Below are positions 22,925 to 26,678 of a DNA stretch of 26,678 bases, piece after piece. Position numbers and translations under genes: made by a program. The notes under the pieces are model-generated. The model was not told the DNA's origin. It saw nothing but the letters and a program-made list of their open reading frames with translations, and did not search any database. The DNA comes from a virus, in IMG/VR virus record IMGVR_UViG_3300020446_000067, positions 1 to 26,678 of that record; one strand, 5' to 3'. The stretch's first letter is position 1. Each line of letters begins with the position of its first letter.

Positions 22925-23287
22925 ATGTCAGAATTACCAGCTAAAGAACAAAAATCAGAACAAAGAGTAGTAGAATTTTTTGACAACTACTATAATAAGA
23001 CACTAGAATTTCCTAGTAATGAATTTGATGCTGTAATAGGATTTTTTACAAAAAGAGGATTTGACAAAACTTCTGCGATAAGTGTTGGACAAAGTTTATT
23101 AAAACAAGCAAAATTAGATAACGTAAAAACATTCGAACTACTAGATACCTTAAAGGGTTTACAGGAAGTGCAATTGAGTAGAGTGGTTACAGAAGTTCTT
23201 AACTTTCAAAGAAATAAAGGATCTACTTTAGGTTTTAAAGTTGATACCAATATAGAATATTTTGAAAAAAGAAATATTGTAGTATGA
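22925..23287 (+). CDS. Conserved small virion-operon protein
   Basis: 120 residues. The middle looks like a small helical bundle: FDAVIGFFTKRGFDKTSAIS, VGQSLLKQAKLDN, FELLDTLKGLQEVQLSRVVTEVL, then NKGSTLGFK. I recall similar proteins with this RGFDK / LLDTLKG / LGFK pattern beside tail genes in marine T4-like phages, with no assigned function. It starts three bases after the upstream stop, with AAAGGA as ribosome site, and is followed directly by gp4. It is probably a structural or assembly factor, judged only by position. Confidence 0.6.
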   Translation: MSELPAKEQKSEQRVVEFFDNYYNKTLEFPSNEFDAVIGFFTKRGFDKTSAISVGQSLLKQAKLDNVKTFELLDTLKGLQEVQLSRVVTEVLNFQRNKGSTLGFKVDTNIEYFEKRNIVV

Positions 23288-23288
23288 T

Positions 23289-23723
23289 ATGGCAAGGTTC
23301 GCACAGGGAAAATTTGTTTGTAAAAATCCTGGCAAATATGTAGGAAACAAAAAACCTACTTATAGAAGTAGTTGGGAATTTGCTTTTATGCGTTTTTGCG
23401 ATGAACACCCAGGTGTAACACAATGGGCTTCTGAAGCAATCAAAATTCCATATAGAAATCCATTGACAGGAAAAAATACAATTTATGTTCCTGATTTTTT
23501 TATTAATTATTCAGACAAAAACGGCTCTAATCATGCTGAATTAATAGAAGTCAAGCCACAAAATCAATCGTTGAGAGAGAAAGTTGGTAATAGTAGACAT
23601 AATCAAGCCAGCTACATACTTAACAAAGCTAAATGGGGAGCCGCAAATCATTGGTGTAAACAACAAGGACTGCGTTTTAGGGTAATAACCGAGAAAGATA
23701 TTTTCCACCAAGGCATGAGATAA
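23289..23723 (+). CDS. 4: Head completion protein gp4 (TnsA-like nuclease fold)
   Basis: 144 residues, close to T4 gp4 (150). The matching pattern is clear: GKFVCKNPGKYVGN, PTYRSSWEFAFMRF, a central WASEAIKIPY, VPDFFI, then LIEVKP and the C-terminal KWGAANHWCKQQGLRFRVITE. E30, D69, E87 and K89 fit a PD-(D/E)xK nuclease site of the TnsA type. In T4, gp4 (also called gp50) acts late in head completion and is needed for infectious particles. The gene begins one base after the previous stop without a clear Shine-Dalgarno sequence, so it is likely translated by coupling. A late element for gp16 overlaps its end. Confidence 0.88.
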   Translation: MARFAQGKFVCKNPGKYVGNKKPTYRSSWEFAFMRFCDEHPGVTQWASEAIKIPYRNPLTGKNTIYVPDFFINYSDKNGSNHAELIEVKPQNQSLREKVGNSRHNQASYILNKAKWGAANHWCKQQGLRFRVITEKDIFHQGMR

Positions 23724-23731
23724 AATAAATA
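23724..23731 (+). promoter_or_regulatory. Putative T4-type late promoter for gp16
   Basis: AATAAATA directly after the gp4 stop and 25 bases before the gp16 ATG, with AAAGG between. Confidence 0.5.
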
Positions 23732-23756
23732 ATACTAGCATTTAAAGGTTATTACA

Positions 23757-24242
23757 ATGACTAAAAAATTAGAAGACTTACTTAATCTGCCTGATTCTAA
23801 ACAAATAGTAGAAGAAAGTAGAAAAGAAAAAAAAGAAACTGCTATAGTTGAACAAGAAGATACTATGCGTAGCATTCAAGAGCTTGATAAAATACAAGCG
23901 GCTTTGCCTCAGGTCAAAGGGCTTGGTGACTTAGGTGATACAGAGCTAGATGAAGTAGCTACTAAAAGCATGGATGCTTATGAAGACTTAATGGATTTAG
24001 GCATGAATGTTGAATCTAGGTATAGCGGAAGGATCTTTGAAGTTGCTGGACAAATGTTAAAGACAAATTTAGATGCTAAAAATGCAAAACTAGAAAAAAA
24101 ACTTAAAATGGTTGAACTGCAATTAAAAAAAGAAAAACTAGATAAAGAAAGCGGACCAGAAGGTGATATAGTGCAAGGCGAAGGATATGTAGTAACAGAC
24201 CGTAATAGTTTATTAGAAAAACTAAAGAAAATGGATAAATAG
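23757..24242 (+). CDS. 16: Small terminase subunit gp16
   Basis: 161 residues, almost the length of T4 gp16 (164). An N-terminal KLEDLLNLPD segment is followed by a charged linker. The central helical hairpin contains DEVATKSMDAYEDLMDLGMN, then RIFEVAGQMLKTNLDAKNAK, running into a strongly charged coiled coil (KLEKKLKMVELQLKKEKLD). A C-terminal tail ends with LLEKLKKMDK. The central coiled coil drives ring assembly in T4-type small terminases, which recognise DNA and regulate the large subunit during packaging. The large subunit gp17 is not inside the window; two other genes follow instead. The start has AAAGG eight bases upstream. Confidence 0.8.
   Translation: MTKKLEDLLNLPDSKQIVEESRKEKKETAIVEQEDTMRSIQELDKIQAALPQVKGLGDLGDTELDEVATKSMDAYEDLMDLGMNVESRYSGRIFEVAGQMLKTNLDAKNAKLEKKLKMVELQLKKEKLDKESGPEGDIVQGEGYVVTDRNSLLEKLKKMDK
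24234..24241 (+). promoter_or_regulatory. Putative T4-type late promoter for the internal head protein
   Basis: GATAAATA overlapping the gp16 stop codon, 20 bases before the ATG at 24262. The element lies in coding sequence, but its position fits the pattern of the other late genes. Confidence 0.55.
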
Positions 24243-24261
24243 ATAATATAGGACTGATACA

Positions 24262-24828
24262 ATGAAAACTTTTACAGAATATTTAACAGAATCAAAAAAA
24301 ACATATCATTTTAAAATTCGGATCGCTGGTGAATTACCAGAAGGTTGCGAAGATAAAATGGAAAATGCACTTAACAAATATGAAATTATCAAGTTTAACA
24401 AAGTTAAAACAGGACCAATTTCAGAAAAACCGATGGACTTTCCAAAACTACAAAACATGGAAGTAACACATTATGAAGCAGAATTAACATATCCAATTAC
24501 TGCACATATTTTAGAAAAATATTTAAGTGATAATATTCCTTGTAGTCATGAAAGATTAATTGTAAGAGGCGAAGGAGATCCTGTAGAAGAATATCAGCCT
24601 GACGATCCTAAAGAAGAACCATACGAAGCAAAATTAAATACACCAGAAATGGAACAAGCCGATCCTGACTGTCAAGATAAAGTAGGACAAAATAGGATTA
24701 TGGATCTGCTTAAAGAATTAGAAACAGCTCGTAAAGATAGGGAAATAGATCCAATAGACGGAGTCAAACCAGGTGAGTCTAAAGATATTGGAAATGAAGA
24801 AAATGCAAAAAGTCCTATAGGGAGCTAA
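24262..24828 (+). CDS. Putative internal head protein with capsid-targeting N-terminus
   Basis: 188 residues. The first eleven (MKTFTEYLTES) closely match the capsid-targeting sequence of T4 internal proteins (MKTYQEFIAEA). They contain L-T-E before Ser, fitting the (L/I)-x-E cut site of the gp21 prohead protease. If so, the first ten residues are removed after packaging into the head. Residues ~14-105 form an alpha/beta domain (YHFKIRIAGELPEG, VTHYEAELTYPITAHILEKYL). The rest is acidic and probably disordered (PDDPKEEPYEAK, DPDCQDKV, IDGVKPGESKDI). A late element lies upstream and gp16 precedes it. The family of the folded domain is not recognised. Packaging is inference from the N-terminal match. 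Confidence 0.6.
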   Translation: MKTFTEYLTESKKTYHFKIRIAGELPEGCEDKMENALNKYEIIKFNKVKTGPISEKPMDFPKLQNMEVTHYEAELTYPITAHILEKYLSDNIPCSHERLIVRGEGDPVEEYQPDDPKEEPYEAKLNTPEMEQADPDCQDKVGQNRIMDLLKELETARKDREIDPIDGVKPGESKDIGNEENAKSPIGS

Positions 24829-24829
24829 C

Positions 24830-26678
24830 ATGCGTGAATTACTTGACATTGTATCAGAAACACAACTCAACGAAGCAACATACGATAAAGAACTAGACAA
24901 AATTGTAGCAAAAGTTTTGCGAGGATCTGCAGGCTTTAGCAAAGGTAAAATGATTGACAGAGACCTTGTGCTAAACAAAGGCTTCAATATGGCTATGAAG
25001 TTAGACAATAGCAGAGATAAAGATAAATTATCTTTAGGTAATATACTTGGAAAAATTAAAGACTTTGTTGTTACTGATGATTTTTTAGAAAGACAATATT
25101 TTGGAAAAATAGCAAAACGTCTACGTCTTGACGGTATGTTTATGAATGATGGAAATTTTGTTAGTACTGATGTTGACGAGTTTGATAGATTTCAATCAGG
25201 TAGCGGAAGTGCAGAAGATGCAGAACGTCAAAACAACATGGGCATACTTCCTGGAAAAATTGCAAAAAAATTCAATATAAAATTAAAAATGAAAGGCGCG
25301 GCGGATGATGCAATGGATAAAGATTCTCCTCCAGCCAAGGAATACAGATTACAAAATAACGGAAGTCGTGTAAATTTTAACATTAAAAAAGATCAGCCAT
25401 ATGTTGATAATATTGAAGACGGCAAAAAAATTCGTACATACGGAACTGTAGAATTATTACAAGCACGTTTTGGGAAAGATGCAGATATACAAGGCGCAGG
25501 CATGGCGTCTAAGGCAGATGCTGGCAAAAAAGCAGATGCTCCTTCAAATATAAAATTAGATGACGCAAAGAAAAAATTAAAAAGATTCAAAGAACTTCTT
25601 GCAAAAGCTGAAGCAGATTTAAAACAAAAATCTGAAGCATGGAAACCTAAATCACTTGCAGATCAATTACTAGAACAATATTTTTTAGCTGAAGCACTTA
25701 CAGATGACGAAGCAGACGAACTTGCACAGTTAGCTAAAGAATTAGGTAGTGTGCCAGAGTTTGGTGATGACGTAGATGATCAAATTTCAGACGCACTTAA
25801 CAAACACGGAATGTGGTTGCAAAATTATAAAAAATCATTTAGTGCTAAAAGCAAAGCAGATGATCCAACTATAAAAGGAATGGAACTTAATCCTGACGGA
25901 AGTATTAAGAAGAGCGACAGTACAGCAGGAATAGATGGGCCAGCAGATACAATGCAAGGTGATCCAGCTATATATGATCCTAACTATGCTGATGATGCAC
26001 AAGCAACTGATAAAAAAGATAAGTTTGCAGGTATGTCAGGAGATCCAGCTTTATATGATCCAAACTTTGCAGATGATGCACAAGCAACTGATCCTGCAGA
26101 TAAAAAATTAGCTGACTTTGAAAAAGGCGAACTGTTAAAATTTTCTAAGAGTGGTAAAAAAGGTCTTGCTAATGACGCAGATGAAGTTGGTGCAATCAAA
26201 GAATTACAAAACAGACTAAAAGAAGTTGGTATTGATATTACTGTATCAGGAAAATATGATCGTGCAACTGTTGATGCTGTAAAACAATTCCAAGAAATGC
26301 TAGGTACAAAGCAAGACGGTGATGCGGGTCCTAACACGATTGGTGCAATTATGAAACTTGGTAATGCTCCAAAAGCATATACCTACTACTCACAACTTAA
26401 AAGAGTTGTCGAATTACAAAAGAAAGCCAAAGGTACTACAGCAGGTGAAAGCATTAGATATTTTAGCAATGTAGTTCAAGGTGTGTTATTTGAAGCTCTA
26501 AGTGATGCTGAACAAAAAGAGTTAAATGATCTACTTACAGGACTTAAAAGTGTTTTAGAAGATCCTGAATATCAAGCTAATCTTCCGAAGCCTATGACTG
26601 ATTTAATAGGTCAAGTTGACATGTCACAAATGCCAAAAGGTGCAGAAACCGGAGCCGCACAAACTGCTGATGCAGGAG
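24830..26678 (+). CDS. Large virion protein with peptidoglycan-binding domain, 3' end cut by window
   Basis: The frame is open from the ATG at 24830 to the window end, giving 616 complete codons with no stop, so the true C-terminus lies outside. GGGAG six bases upstream supports the start. The N-terminus (MRELLDIVSETQLNEA) includes L-N-E before Ala, a possible prohead protease site. A Lys-rich helical region (KKKLKRFKELLAKAEADLKQ) lies near residues 245-265. A tandem repeat (GDPA, then YDPN, then ADDAQATD) lies near 377-421. Residues ~454-510 match a PG_binding_1 domain (AIKELQNRLKEVGIDI, YDRATVDAVKQFQ, GPNTIGAI). The overall composition is acidic and Ala-rich. It could be a virion protein that engages the cell wall at infection; no catalytic domain is visible in the part present. 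Confidence 0.7.
   Translation, partial: MRELLDIVSETQLNEATYDKELDKIVAKVLRGSAGFSKGKMIDRDLVLNKGFNMAMKLDNSRDKDKLSLGNILGKIKDFVVTDDFLERQYFGKIAKRLRLDGMFMNDGNFVSTDVDEFDRFQSGSGSAEDAERQNNMGILPGKIAKKFNIKLKMKGAADDAMDKDSPPAKEYRLQNNGSRVNFNIKKDQPYVDNIEDGKKIRTYGTVELLQARFGKDADIQGAGMASKADAGKKADAPSNIKLDDAKKKLKRFKELLAKAEADLKQKSEAWKPKSLADQLLEQYFLAEALTDDEADELAQLAKELGSVPEFGDDVDDQISDALNKHGMWLQNYKKSFSAKSKADDPTIKGMELNPDGSIKKSDSTAGIDGPADTMQGDPAIYDPNYADDAQATDKKDKFAGMSGDPALYDPNFADDAQATDPADKKLADFEKGELLKFSKSGKKGLANDADEVGAIKELQNRLKEVGIDITVSGKYDRATVDAVKQFQEMLGTKQDGDAGPNTIGAIMKLGNAPKAYTYYSQLKRVVELQKKAKGTTAGESIRYFSNVVQGVLFEALSDAEQKELNDLLTGLKSVLEDPEYQANLPKPMTDLIGQVDMSQMPKGAETGAAQTADAG
25958..26092 (+). repeat. Tandem repeat, two 54-base units spaced by 27 bases
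   Basis: Units at 25958-26011 and 26039-26092 each encode 18 residues beginning GDPA and ending ADDAQATD, with a period of 81 bases (27 codons). Differences are few (Ile/Leu, Tyr/Phe), so the duplication looks fairly recent. Confidence 0.85.

Noticed and set aside
25984-26337. Minus-strand open frame near the right end
   Set aside because: It reads the antisense of the tandem repeat and the peptidoglycan-binding domain; Ser/Ala/Pro-rich composition is a frame artefact.
1-26678. CRISPR array, tRNA, attachment site or integrase
   Set aside because: No spaced direct repeats, cloverleaf or integrase motifs were seen. Gaps between genes are too short and are explained by promoters and a terminator.

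Overview
This is a stretch of a double-stranded DNA phage genome: a T4-like myovirus (contractile tail) that looks marine, of the cyanophage or pelagiphage kind. By eye the DNA is AT-rich (about one third GC). Genes are packed almost end to end, often with ATGA or TAATG overlaps. Both window ends cut a gene, and no gene-free stretch exceeds about 115 bases. I saw no tRNA, rRNA, insertion sequence, integrase or CRISPR array. The host cannot be named from this window.

Layout. (1) Positions 2-6457, plus strand: an accessory block. It holds a 5'-truncated SAM methyltransferase with a cysteine cluster, three 2-oxoglutarate/Fe(II) oxygenases, a flavin-dependent (tryptophan-type) halogenase, a pair of paralogous unknown proteins, a J-domain protein and two small unknowns. 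(2) 6485-10983, plus strand: a late virion block of two fibre-like proteins flanking a subtilisin-type protease. Each fibre carries a cupredoxin-like domain with a near-complete or complete type-1 copper ligand set. (3) 10980-15869, minus strand: neck proteins gp14 and gp15, followed by a second accessory set (NUDIX hydrolase, second halogenase, cupin, small unknown). (4) 15912-26678, mostly plus strand: gp13, a dNMP kinase under its own sigma70-type promoter, a minus-strand HNH-like zinc protein, a greatly enlarged tail sheath gp18, tail tube gp19, a second tube-like protein, a conserved small protein, gp4, small terminase gp16, a putative internal head protein, and a large 3'-truncated protein with a peptidoglycan-binding domain.

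Regulation. T4-type late promoter elements (GATAAATA and close variants) precede most virion genes. A palindromic copy between gp14 and gp13 places late elements on both strands. The dNMP kinase instead has a TTGACA-17-TATACT promoter overlapped by a perfect 9-bp inverted repeat. A strong terminator follows gp19.

Working together (inference). The structural genes build the neck, tail and head. The accessory enzymes (two halogenases, three oxygenases, a methyltransferase, a cupin and a NUDIX protein) sit next to or inside structural operons, one set being co-directional with gp14/gp15. This suggests late-phase chemical modification of virion proteins or of a host or surface molecule. That link is a hypothesis; the sequence shows only gene content and arrangement.
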